Part shown: positions 12,701 through 26,800 of the stretch, in pieces
Layout of the letters: each line of letters opens with the position of its first letter
How positions within the stretch are numbered: the stretch's first letter is position 1
Source: Siphonodentalium dalli
Taxonomy: Eukaryota > Mollusca > Scaphopoda > Gadilida > Siphonodentaliidae
Length of the DNA stretch: 64,000 bases
Assembly: GCA_032622095.1 (NCBI GenBank)
Contig: CP136065.1
Coordinates: forward strand, 114,367,195-114,431,194
Direction of reading: 5' to 3'
Notes under the pieces: model-generated
The model's database searches: none
Told to the model about the DNA's origin: nothing
What the model saw: the letters and a program-made list of their open reading frames with translations, nothing else
Position numbers and translations under genes: made by a program

Positions 12701-15700
12701 GTTACGCTTCGTCATTTTAGGTTGTCCATTTCACAACATATGCGCAATCAATGAATTTTTTGATGTATGATGTATAGAAGTGTCAGATAGTGAACAACAT
12801 ACTGTATAATTTCACGAAGCAATGAAGTGTCAGATGCCAAACGACATACCAAGTATGGCACTACTATATACCCATAGATGCATAACAAATGGTGTTGACT
12901 GCTTATACATACCCAAATAAATTTTTTGGCTATCTAGTTTGTATCCCGCTAAAAAAAAAAATTTAAAAATATAATTTTCCGTTTGGAGATCGCTGAGTCC
13001 GTTTAACGGGCCGAAACTTTATTGGTCCAAGTTGATAATGACCGACAGGATTTTCCTGACAATATGAAATAATACTAGAACATCTATTTCTATTAACACT
13101 CAAGAGTCGATAGAAATTCCAAAGCAGTGTTACTTGACCAAATTTGTGGTCACTGACTCGAAATTAGTTAAACCCATTTCTTTATCCCCAACAAAAATAT
13201 TGAATTTCTCCATTTCACTGATCAGTTTTGTTTATTATCCTCTACAAGCTAAGTTTGGCAGGGGATATAGGAATGGGCTCCGTCCGTCCGTGATTTTGTC
13301 CGTCTGTAACAACTTTGAAGATCTATATCTTGGTCGTTGTCTCATCAGATGCACAAATTTGTCAAACAAATGTTAACCAGTTTGTACGCAATTGGGTTTG
13401 TGACTTCTACTCAAGCATATATTTACTCAAGCTACCTCAACTCGACAACATTCGTACCTCTTGTATTTTGTTGAAAGACATTCCTATGCTTTATTTTACT
13501 CACAGGTCTGATGATGAGTCAGATTATGAAATCGAAGACAATGATATCAACAAGATTTTGATCGTGACACAAACACCGCCAGCTTTTCGAAAACATCCTC
13601 AGGGAGACAGAACTGGAGATTTTGTACCAAGGTCAAAGATGACTTCAGAGATGGTCAAAGTGATCAACGATGGACTTTATTATTACCAGCAGGATCTCTG
13701 GGATCAATATGTGAGTATATTTTGAAACTGGTTATTTACATAGCCCATGAATTTAACATTAAATCAGGGCTTCCACTAGGAGTTGAGGGAACAGAATCCC
13801 TATAGCCACTGGGGGACATCAATCCATGCAACAAACTGAAAATATCTAGTACATCAGCCCATTATATATGTTTGTAAATCAGCCCATATTATAAGCCTAA
13901 ATACTGAACGTCCTTTGTTATATAAGTTGATATAAAGTCAATATATTGCAATTGTGGTTTTTAGCTCACCTGAGACAAAGTCTCCGGTGGAGCTATAGTC
14001 ATCACTCCTCGTCCGTCCGTCCGTCTGTCTGTCCGTCTGTCCATCTGTCCGTCAACTTTTTTAAAAACATCTTCTCCTCTTAAACCATCATACCGAATTG
14101 GTTCATATTTGGTGTGTATGTTCCCTAGGTGACTCTCATTCAGATTTGTTCAAATGAGGTCACTGGGTCAAATAGTTGCGAAACAAGGACCATAACTCTA
14201 TTCCTCCATAGTAATTCTTACAACAACTTCTTGTCCATAACCATTGGGCCAATTTAGCTAATATTTGGTATGGTGAGTCCTTGGGTGACTGGTGTTCAGA
14301 TTTGTTCAAATGAGGTCACCCGGTCAATTAGTTGAGAAACCAGGGCCATAACTCATAGTGATTCTTACAATGACTTCTTCTAAAAAAATATTTGGCCGAT
14401 TTAGCTTATATTTGTACAGAGATACCTTGGGTGACTGGGGTTCAGATTTGTTCAAATGGGGTCACTGGGTCAAATAGGGGCAGAGCCAGGGACATAACTT
14501 TAAAAACAAAAAATTTAATTTTTGCATTTTGACCTTTAATTTTTGTTTAGGACACATCACAGCCTCATATTTCTTACCTAGATTTTTCTTAGCATGTTCT
14601 TCATCTGTATGGATTTTGGTATTGTTTATTTAACCCCTTTCACTCTTGTTTTGATATAGAATTCATCCAAGACAGGATTACTCAAACATTTTTCATCTGA
14701 TCAACACCAAATTTGGTATATGAATTTTTGACACTTATATACAGATCAAGTTAAAATATGGGTTTGATCCGATATATTTTAACAGAGTTATGGCCCTTTA
14801 TAATTCACACCCCTTTGCTATGCACTATTAATTTTTAAGAGGACACTCTAGCCTGTATTATTGAAAAAGCCAATTTATCATAGTGTGGTCACCCGATCCT
14901 CTTGCTGAATACTGCTTGCTTCAGACCAGTTTACCATCTGTCATTACAAGACATGACATTAGCTAAACAACTACCAGAGTCTACAAGGAATAGTCCATTG
15001 TTCATTTCTCCAAGCCTGGACATAGTGTGTCTGACATTTGCAGAATGAAGTCCCCAGATGGTGAATTTAGTGTTGCTACCCCATACAACAGGCTAGCATC
15101 ACCAAATACACCTCAATTACCTTATTCTGCTTAGGCCTCATCTTCTGGGACAATTTTTTTTTAAACATGTTTTAAAATTTGAAAAAAAGTGACACCATTA
15201 TATATAACATCTGCAGAGTTATGAAACTACTCTTTAATGAAATTATGGAAACATTCCACCCTCCCCCCAACCACCCCCTCCCATATGGCCCAGGCCCAAC
15301 CCTGCCATCAACCAACATTCCTTCCAAGCCATATCACCTCTCAATTTAATACCTCTTCTCACCACAGAAGCATATATATCTGTAAAGGTACAGGTCATTA
15401 ATTATATAAACTGGCCAGATGACATGTATTATTCTAATCTAAACATATCTGTGGCAATTTAATGACTGACATTCAATGATACTGTGAATGGCTTTGATTT
15501 CTTCAAGTCTGGAAATAGTGTGTCTGACATTTACATAGTGAGGTCCCCAGATGGTGAATTTAGTGTTGCTATTCCATACAGCATGCTAGCATCACCAAAT
15601 ACACCTGCCAGGGACCTAATTCTGCTTAGTCCTCATCTTCTTGGAAGTATCCTAAGTATCAAATTGACAGTTTGATTTAGTCACTTTTTCCACCTGTTCA

Positions 15701-18700
15701 GTTTCAATGTCCCCCTAATTTGCAGAAGATAAAATGCATAATTGAGGTGCTCAATGGGTGTGTATCACCAACTTCAACTGTAGGACTTCAATCTGTTCCT
15801 TGGTTTTATTGGCCATTGAGGCCTAATCAGATTGAGGATGAATTTGGTGATGCTAGCCTGCCTTACAGAATATTGTCATTAAATCCACATTTTTGGGACC
15901 TAATTCTGCAAATGTCAGACATACTAAATTCAGGTTTGGCCATTTCATATTATTGTTTTAATCACCACTAATCCAGATGAAATCATACGACTAAAATTCA
16001 AAGAAAAATGGGGGGGGGGGGGGGGGGGGGTATATATTGGATTAAATTTGTCTTCTATCTGGCATTTGCAGAATGAGGTCCCCAGATGGTGAATTTAGTT
16101 ATGCTACCCTGCACAGCAGTCTAGCATCACCAAATACACTAGCCAGGGTCCTCATTCTGCTTAGGCCTCATCTTCTGGGAAGTAAATAGGCACTTAAATT
16201 GACATTTTTACTTACTTTAGCCCTTCTGTTTAGTTTCTATATCCCCTAATTTGTGAATATAAAATGCATAATTGAGGTGCCCAATGGGTGCACATCACCA
16301 ACTTTAACTGGAGAACTTCAATCTAATGCTATGTCTCCCATAGCAGTTGAGGCCTACACAGAATGAGGTCCCCAGAGGGTGAATTTGGTGATGCTAGCCC
16401 GCATTGCAGGATTGTGTCATTAAATTCACCCTTTGGTGACCTCATTCTGCAAATGTCAGACACTATGTTCAGGCTTGTCTGTTCGAATATTATGTTCTTA
16501 ACCACCAGTATCCAGTTGAACTCATTATACCCTGATTTTGCAAAGAAAACTTGGGGGGTATATTGGATTGAATTTGTCAGTCTCTATGTCAGACTGTTCT
16601 CCCATCCATCCATCTGTCATTATGTCTCTATCCGTCCATCAATTGTTTTCTTCTCAAGATACATATTAAAGACCAAATGGGTCAAATATGTGAGAAGTCA
16701 GGGCCATAACTCTTTCCTTCCATAGTAATTCTTAAAACAATTTCTTCTCAAGAACCATCTGGACTATTTAGATTATGTTTGGTATGGATGGTCCTTCGGT
16801 GACTGGGGTTTAGATTTTTTCAGATTTGGGGTCATTTTAGGAAAATCAGTTCAGTTCAACTCTTAAAATCTAATGTCTGAAATTACCAAATGAATGGATC
16901 TCATAGATGGGGATTCACGTTTGTTCAAATAGGGGCGGAGATAAGAGATTTAATTATCAACCAGCCACCCTACCTGAGCTCCGGCGGAGCTATAGTCATC
17001 ACTCCTCGTCCGTCCATCGTCTGTCTGTCCATCCGTCCGACAACAATTATTTGAACATCTTCTCTGGAACCATAAGACCAAATGGGTTCATATTTGGTGT
17101 GGATGTTCCCTAGGTGATTCTCATTCAGATTTGTTCAAATGCGGTCACTGGGTCAAATAGTTGCGAAGCCAGGGCCATAACTCTTTCCCACCATAGTAAT
17201 TCTTTTAAACATCTTCAGAACAATAAGACCGAATGGTTTCATATTTGGTGTGGATGTTCCATAGGTGACTCACATTCAGATTTGTTCAAATGAGTTTACT
17301 TGAAATAGTTGCGAAGCCAGGGCCATAACTCTTTCCCTCCATAGTATTCTTAAAGTGACTTCTTCTCAAATACCATCAGGCTATATGGGTTCATATTTGG
17401 TATGAAGGATCCTTGGGTGACTGGGGTTCAGATTTGTTCAAATCAGGTCACTGGGTCAAATGTGGGCGGGGCCAGGGACATAACTCCAAATTTTTTGTTT
17501 TAGATTTAACTCTTTAGATATCTACTTCTTTTAAAGTGATTATGAAAAGTTCTGACTGTTGTGGTCTCCAGAGTCCCAGTCTTATCAGTCTTTGCAGTCT
17601 GGTGAGCGACCCCACAGTCATTGACTGTCTTGTATTTATAACCAACTGAAACGTCAAGTAATGCAAAGGTGTTTCCATTGCCAATACTTAAAATTGATGA
17701 TGTATGTAAAATATGTATATCTTTATCCTTAATGTAATAATTTTCAATGTTTGTATGCAATTTAACTTTGTTTATCATTCCCTGACTCCATGTTGGTTTT
17801 ATATAGTGGGAGATACTCAGGTGATATAAGCATAGGAATGGGAGGTGTATGGGTATATCATGTGTGACAGGGGACCTAAAAGGGACCCACTGCTCCTCTA
17901 GTGGAAACCCTGACTAAATACTGTTGGGGCATATGATTTGTACTACAATATACATATTTCAACCCCAAAAGTACGCCATAAAACAAAACTGTTTCACTTG
18001 TCCAGAAGACAGAAATGGTTGTATAATTCACAGGTAGAGTCTTAGGATGATTATGTAAGTGAGTATGAATGACAATGTCTGGACACAGTGCGAATATAAT
18101 ATTATATAAGGGATAAAACTCAATATTTTAACAGGAATTAGAACAGGTAGTTAGCAAAAGGGAGAAAACTCTATATTTTTTAACAGAAATTACAACAGGA
18201 AGTTACCCAATCTCATTACTGTTTTATTTAGGTATATATAATTATAAAATAAACACAAATAGAAACCCATAATATTATGTAATTTTTATCATAAAAATGA
18301 CAAATAAAAAGATCTAAATCATTTAAAAAAACATTTTGGAACATGAGCATATTTGGCCATAATTCTCGCAAAAATCTCCTGGATAGCCATTTTCAAAACT
18401 TAACATGTCTGATCTGTATATAATGAAGAATAAGAATTAACTTTGACTCTGCATATGTATCTATCACTTGCAACTTCATTCGCCAATTGTCTGTTTATAT
18501 AAACAGGACATCAATTTCTGGTTTCACATTTGCCCTTCTGGTCTAAATTTAGCTAAAATGAACTTTGTTCTTATCTGGATTTTAAATTCTGACTCAAAAG
18601 TGTGAAATGAAACTATTGAGGCCAGGCAGGTTAAACGTTCTATCTGAAAACCTTGTGTTGCCTCCTCTATCACTTAAATTGTAATCAACCACTAAGCGAG

Positions 18701-21700
18701 GCTTCCATCAGAGGTTGTACAAGTATATTAACTAAAGGAAATGTGTAAATATTATATTTCAGGATATTCAAAATTTAAAGTCTGTGAAACTGATAAGTCA
18801 GGCACAGTTTGAGAGTATGGTACCAAGACCACAAGTGTTTGAAAAACAGGAGGTCCCACCTCCTCCACCTCCTCCTCCGGTGGCAATAGGTGAGTATTAG
18901 CCATCTCTTAACTAAATGGATTATCCCACCCAGTTATAAAAGTATATGTTGGAACGCTATAATATTCAACTGGATGTATGTTCAGGTCATACAAACTTAT
19001 GATCTGAACATTCCCTAAGGGAAGTACTCGTCTATGATTAATTAGTAAAGAAAGGGTTAGGCATCCCAGTCTCAAAAATAAAATCTGGCCGCCCTGGCCC
19101 GCCCTCATTTATTTTTTCTATTGTATTGTCTTATGAAGAACATGGAGCTTTGTTGTATAGAAATTAGAGCTTTTGACTTGTCAGTATTGTGTTATGATTT
19201 TGACCCCACTGGAGGATTTTTCTATCTGTGACTATTCTTCTAGTCAAGTGTTGCATAACTGTAAAGTAGTGTGCTTTTAAAATCTTGCGCTGATTTGTGA
19301 CCACTTTTATTGTGATTGATTTGTTATACATTGATGTTTTTTTGTGATGGTGTGTTGGTGTTTCCCTCTGCTCTAGCGAAGCACATGTACAATGGTGGGT
19401 TTGCCATTGCCCAACAACTGGGGTAACAAGGTGAATGGTAGGTGCCTAGAATAAGATAAAATATAAAACTAAGATTGTATGTCCACAGAAACATCAAAGT
19501 CTCTAGCAACATCAAAGGTGCTCCATAACCTGATTAAATCTCGTCCAATATTCCGGCAGCTGCAGACATTATAGTTTGCGGGACCAATGCTGGTGTTTCA
19601 TATAGTGGCAGATTGAATTAGTGTTGTTGATTATACCCTTCTGATTTTATTTATCTGGAGATTTACAACAACGCACCCTATCCATCTACTGCAATGTTTC
19701 ATATCTTGTCTTCATATCTGAAGTTACTTTCGTGGATTCTTATAATGCTTTTATCTGAATTGAGAATGGGGAGGGGGATATTGGGGGTGGAGCCCCCTCC
19801 TTCTTCCAGTTCATCAAGCAACAACCTGTTGATTACATACCTGTTTTGTAATTAGCAAAATGTGATTTTAAAGGTACGGTTGGCCTTGGCGTTGGGTATC
19901 CTGTGAAAATATTTCCACCCGTCAAAAACCGCCACAAATAGAAAGAACATCAAAATGTAGACAGACTTTGTCCGTATATAAATAAGAAATATCGCATAAA
20001 CAGTATGTTATTCTCATATGTTTAACCATTGTTATGTAAACAAAGGCATAAAAAGTAACTTTTCTGGTGTTTGTTTATATTATGATGGTAAACATAAAGA
20101 GCGTTGTTTGTTGGTGAATTCCTGATATGGAACTAATAAAGAGCGTTTATGCCATTTGTGTGTGATTAGCCAGTAGCATTGTGCTGTCCTCTGTAACCCA
20201 ATCAGGCTCTTGCTTATGTAACATATAGTATAGGTATTTATGATAACATGCTGTTTACGCGATGGTCATGGTATATATGAACGAAACTGTATGCGTTTTA
20301 GTTTTTCTGTTTACGATGTTTGGAACAAATATGAATATTTTCGACAATTAAGGCCTCACATGCCTTTAATGATGTAAGTAATTTCACGTGACATAGTACA
20401 TAGTATAAAAAATAATTGTTAAACAGATATGAGATGACAAAATATATCTGGTGTCATGGACCCAATGCATTCAGAAAGCAACTGAGACATCTAATGAAGT
20501 TAATCCCAAACCCATGCATATAATTCAGTGTGCTCAATTACCCATAAAAAACAGACTGATATAAAATACAAATTGTACAACTGATCTCAGATGATCGTCA
20601 AAGACTCAATCTCTAAATCTTTATTGCCACACTGAGGATAGGGCATTGAATCTCATCCACTATTCAGGCAGCTGCAGACATTATAGTTTGCTGGTGTTTC
20701 ATATAGTGGCAGATTGAATTAGTGTTGTTGATTATACCCTTCTGATTTTATTTATCTGGAGATTTACAACAATACACACTAATCCATCTACTGCAATGTT
20801 TCATATTTTGTCTTCATATCTGAGGTTACTTTCGTGGAGTCTTCTAATGCTTTTATCTGAATTGAGAACGGTGAGGGGGATATTGGGAGTGGGGGGGGCC
20901 TTCCTTCCAGTTCATCAAGCAACAACCCGTTGATTACGTACCTGTTTTGTAATTAGCAAAATGTGATTTTAATGATGTAAGTAATTTCACGTTACATAGT
21001 ATAGAAAATAATTGTTATACAGGTATGAGATGACAAAATATATCTCGTGTCATGCACCCAATGCATTCAGAGAGCAGCTGCGATATCTGATGTAGTTAAT
21101 CCCAAGCCCATATAAATCGGTGTGCTCAATTGCCCATAAAAAACAGACTGATATAAAATCCAAATGGTGCAACTGATCTCAGAAGATTGTCAAAAGACTC
21201 AATCTCTATTTCCACATTGAGGATAGAACATTGAATCTCATCCACTATTCAGGCAGCTGCAGACATTATAGTTTGCTGGTGTTTCATATAGTGGCAGATT
21301 GAATTAGTGTTGTTGATTATACCCTTCTGATTTTATTTATCTGGAGATTTACAACAACGCACACTCATCCATCTACTGCAATGTTTCATATTATGTCTTC
21401 ATATCTGAGGTTACTTTCGTGGAGTCTTCTAATGCTTTTATCTGAATTGAGAACGGGGAGGGGGATATGAGGGTGGGGGGCCCCATTCATTCCAGTTCAT
21501 CAAGCAACAACCCATTGATTACATACCTGTTTTGTAATTAGCAAAATGTGATTTTAATGATGTAAGTAATTTCACGTTACATACTATAGAAAATAATTGT
21601 TATACAGGTATGAGATGACAAAATATATCTGGTGGCATGCACCCAATGCATTCAGAGAGCAGCTGCGATATCTGATGTAGTTAATCCCAAGCCCATATAA

Positions 21701-23809
21701 ATCGGTGTGCTCAATTGCCCATAAAAAACAGACTGATATAAAATCCAAATGGTGCAACTGATCTCAGAAGATTGTCAAAAGACTCAATCTATAAATCTCT
21801 ATTTCCACATTGAGTATAGAACATTGAATCTCATCCACTATTCAGGCAGCTGCAGACATTATAGTTTGCTGGTGTTTCATATAGTGGCAGATTGAATTAG
21901 TGTTGTTGATTATACCCTTCTGATTTTATTTATCTGGAGATTTACAACAATGCACACTAATCCATCTACTGCAATGTTTCATATTTTGTCTTCATATCTG
22001 AGGTTACTTTCGTGGAGTCTTCTAATGCTTTTATCTGAATTGAGAATGGGGAGGGGGAGCCCATTCATTCCAGTTCATCAAGCAACAACCCATTGATTAC
22101 ATACCTGTTTTGTAATTAGCAAAATGTGATTTTAATGATGTAAGTAATTTCACCTGACATAGTAGAGAAAATAATTGTTATACAGGTATGAGATGACAAA
22201 ATATATCTGGTGGCATGCACCCAATGCATTCAGAGAGCAGCTGCGATATCTGATGTAGTTAATCCCAAGCCCATATAAATCGGTGTGCTCAATTGCCCAT
22301 AAAAAACAGACTGATATAAAATCCAAATGGTCCAACTGATCTCAGAAGATTGTCAAAGACTCAATCTCTAAATCTCTATTTCCACATTGAGGATAGAACA
22401 TTGAATCTCATCCACTATTCAGGCAGCTGCAGACATTATAGTTTGCTGGTGTTTCATATAGTGGCAGATTGAATTAGTGTTGTTGATTATACCCTTCTGA
22501 TTTTATTTATCTGGAGATTTACAACAACACACACTAATCCATCTACATTCTTCATTTTACAACGAACCCTAGATTATGCATTATTTTAAAGACGAGCATA
22601 ATGTTGCAATAAGTTATTTCTATTTACTTTTAAATAAATCATCTGATGACCAACATTTTGTTATTTCAGATGTCAAAAAACCAGCACACCATGAAAAAAT
22701 GGAAATGGCTCATTCTCTACCTGCATATGTTCCAAATACGCCAGGGAGGCAAGAACGAGGGCCAAGGACACCCAAAAATCGCAAAGATAAAGAAACTTCC
22801 ATGTTTTATCCAGTCGTTAAAGATCGGAGACCTGATCCACAGGTTAGTGGCTATCAACGTCGTAGAAAACACAAGCTATGCCAATTTGTTTAAATGATGC
22901 GTGGAACTGCTCCATCAATTTTAAGAAATTATGTACGACCAATTCAGGCAAACAATTCCAGATATAACTTCAGATTTGAACATATAAGACTACCCTCGAA
23001 TATTAACTATGACTATTATATGGATTCGTTATTACCATCTGCAATTACCGAATGGAACAAACTACCGAAAACTACAAAGAGCAGCAGTACAATTGAAGAC
23101 TTCAAAAAGGAACTGAACAGTGACAATATACGTCCACCTGCCTAATTTTATCATAGTAAATCCCGTAAATCTCATATCCTTCATACCCGGTTAAGATTGA
23201 ACTGCAGCCACCTGAGTTCTGACCTGACAGATAACCATGTAAAAATTTCTCCCTTCTGTTTGTGGGGAATTTGAGACAACTTACCACTATCTCTTTGAAT
23301 GTACATTTTATCAAGAGCCCAGAAGAGAACTATATGACTCCCTACCCAATGTTGCCCTATCTGAGAATACTCTAATGCAGGGATCAAGGGAGCTTAGCCT
23401 TCGCGAAAACAAACAAATATTTAATGCAATACAGACATATATCATGAGAACAAAAAGATTTCCATGATTTGTACGGGTAACAAATTGTTTTGGATTCCGG
23501 CCGCGTTATGTGGCAGCACGACATTCTCCATTATATATGTAGTTCTAAATGTCTTCCGATAACGATTATTTTGTATGTTAATTACAATTTTGTATACACA
23601 TGAAATGATTCCACATCAAGGATGCTGCGATATTCACAGTGAAAACCATTGAATAAGAATTGGCCATTGCGATTGACCCCCTCCCATGAAGCCTGACGCA
23701 TGCATATTACTAGACGAGCATTATTTTTATCACGCAACAATTATTGAAAACTCCCCACCGCTGTCATCATTTCACGATTCATCTGTCCCCTCCTGTCTTT
23801 TACTTTCTC

Positions 23810-23874
<65 letters not shown>

Positions 23875-26800
23875 TGTGCTTCTTACTATCCCTAACACTA
23901 TCTCTCCCTGTTTTTATCCCTAACTCAAACTTAGCCATATATCTCCATTTCTCCAAAAAACATTATTATGCCCCCGATCTCCGATGGAGATTTGGGGGTA
24001 TAGAGTGGAGCCTTCCGTCCGTCTTTCCGTCCTTCCGTCCGTCCGTACGAACGTTTCAACTCATAACTTTGGTTTCGCTAACTCAATTCAGTTGATCTTT
24101 GGTATGCTAATAGACCAGGTGGGGGGGGGGGGGGGGGGGACAAGATTTCCCCATAACTGCGGTTTCGTCCGCCCATTTTTTCCAGAGTTACTCCCCTTTT
24201 TGGACTTTGAAAATTAAGTTTTCTGTGGCATACGAACGTTTCAACTCATAACTTTGGTTTCGCTAATTCAATTCAGTTGATCTTTGGTATGCCAATAGAC
24301 CAGCCAGGGGGACAAGATTTCCCCATAGCCGTGGTTTCGTACGCCCATTTTTTCCAGAGTTACGCCCCTTTTTGGACTTTGGTTTTTGGTTTTCTGTTAC
24401 TTTTTTTGGTTTCCAGATGATAACTTGATTTTGGATTGTTTATTTGCAAAACCTGTTTTTTTGTGTATTACCAATATCGCAATACAGGTCAAGGTAAAAT
24501 TTCGGTTCAATCGGATAATTTTTGTGAGAGTTATGACCCTTTTTCGACTTAAAAAATTCAGTTTTTTTTTTAGAAAATTCAGTTTTCCTTCTATTTTTGT
24601 GGCACCAGACCAAATTTGAAGCTAATATAGAACAACATTCGTACTAAATACTCATGAATAACATAACTTTACAAAGTGCCATTTAATAAGTATTTGCACA
24701 AAAATAAGTAAAATCCTCTCTGATTGTACAGTCGGGGGCGTTACCTCCGCCCAGCGGTGCACTTGTTTTAATCCTTTCCCGTCTGATCGATACCTCTCCC
24801 TCACTTATTGGGGAAGGGGCATGTCGCCAAAGAGGAGAAGACTTCATATAAGCCCTCAGGCTTGTTGTCTGATCCTCATTTCCATACATTATCACTTCTA
24901 TTTTGCATATTAATTTTGTATCATCTGTATATTATGTTATGTTGGATTTTGAAATAAAAATATGTTTACACTAACAAACCTGTTACTAAATCCACCCAAT
25001 TTATACACAATCCAAACGGTCTCAAATTACTATTTCTTTGTCTTCAGGGGTAAAAAATATTTGATTTTAGTTGGGGAACCCACCCATCAAAGCTCAGAGT
25101 GATCAGATATCGATTTTTAAAATCTATTATTTTTCATCCTGGCACTTTTTAGCGGCCTGGCAAAAAGTCGACGAGCTGCCAATGGTCTCTGACCAAATTG
25201 TGGATGAAGATTGATACAGTCAATTTCAGTTAATTGCATATCGTTTAAATGCATATTTCGGATATCTGCATAAAATATGCATGCACCAAACCTTTTCTCA
25301 TAAAAACACTATTTTTAATCGTTTATATGCATAAGGGTCACACTGTATTCCGTTTTTATGCATAAGAATATCGCCAAAAATGTTGCTGATAAGGGGTTAA
25401 AAGTCTCTTTATGGTGTTGAATTTATAGTAATTTAAATAAAAGTTGGTTTGAAATACGTATTTTATGGAATAGTTAATACAAAATTGTTGACGACGACCA
25501 ATCGAACGGAAATTTTCAATTTATCTTCTAACATTTCCTGTATGGTTTCCATATTTCTTTGTGAATTGTATAATTTATTAAAATTTATATATTTATTTGT
25601 TTGTTTGTTGAGTTTGTAAACGTTTGTAAACGTTTGTAAACACCTGAAGTTCCAGTTGCAATTCCGAGAATTCAAAGTGAAAGGAAGATTCCGGGAAATT
25701 CCACCAACAAAGTGTCATGGACGCCGACTAATCATGCATGCTTTTCTATTCTAACATGCTTCTGTTCACACATATTTCCAGTATGTTTCCTTATTTCTTT
25801 GTGAATTGTATGATTTATTAAAGTTTGTATATTTATTTGATTGTTAAGTTGTGTCTGCTTCATAATAATAAAAATGTTTGTAAACACCTGCAGTTCCAAT
25901 TCCGAAAATCAAATGAATGTAAAAAGGAAGATTCCGGGTATTCTATCAACAAAGTGTCAAGGTCGCCAACTAAAAACAAAAGGTCAACACAATGGTCTCT
26001 TTGTTTCTGAGCCGACAATAATTCAATGAATAGAAACATGTTTACATAGTGATGGATTCTCATTAATTGAACAGCTGGTTAACAACACTGTCTTTGTTTC
26101 TCACCCTGACACATGGTGCAGTGTTTATTCAATGATTTCAACTCATTAATGTAACAATGGTTCACTATCATTTACTCTCGGGTTTTATCAAGAGGGCGAT
26201 GATAACATGGATTGGAATGCAATCTACTATCTCCAGAAACGATTCCAGAGAATCGTTACTAAGAGGCGGTGACAGTGCGCGATCACAGAATTCATCGACT
26301 GGATTCCGTAATTCTGTATATTAATAATGTTGTGGTTGTTGTTATTGTTGTCTATCATTTGCTTTGTCTGTTTCTATCATGTTCGTTTAAATTAAAATAA
26401 AGTATTAAACACAATTGCGTACTCCAAATAAATCCATTATGTAATGGAAATAACAAGGAATGTGTTTGGTCTGGCCTGTCATACAATACAATGTCATAAT
26501 GTCTATAAATAGATAGGCAGTAGAAATTATGGGATGGGAGAAATGAATACACGTGAATAAAAAACTAATTTTCTTAAAGTTTTTGTGTGTGATAATGATG
26601 GTATGTAATCATTTTATTACAACAAATAAAGATGTTAATGAATCAGTTTATTGACATAATAGTAATTTACAATAAGTTGTGAGATGAAATTGATAGATGG
26701 CGACAGACTAATTTCGCCATTTCGTTGTACTACGGTACAAACTAAAAACCTAAAATGGGGTGATGGGGTGATTTCGACTTTATGCATATTCGGTTAATTG

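Noticed and set aside
13134-13480. 80-codon frame ahead of LARP1 exon 7
   Set aside because: It lies in the intron before the acceptor at 13505 in GTCCGTCC-type repeat sequence and does not join exon 6 in phase with LARP1 conservation.
23686-23956. Ser/Leu-rich and Arg/Glu-rich frames
   Set aside because: They are translations of a (CT)n microsatellite.
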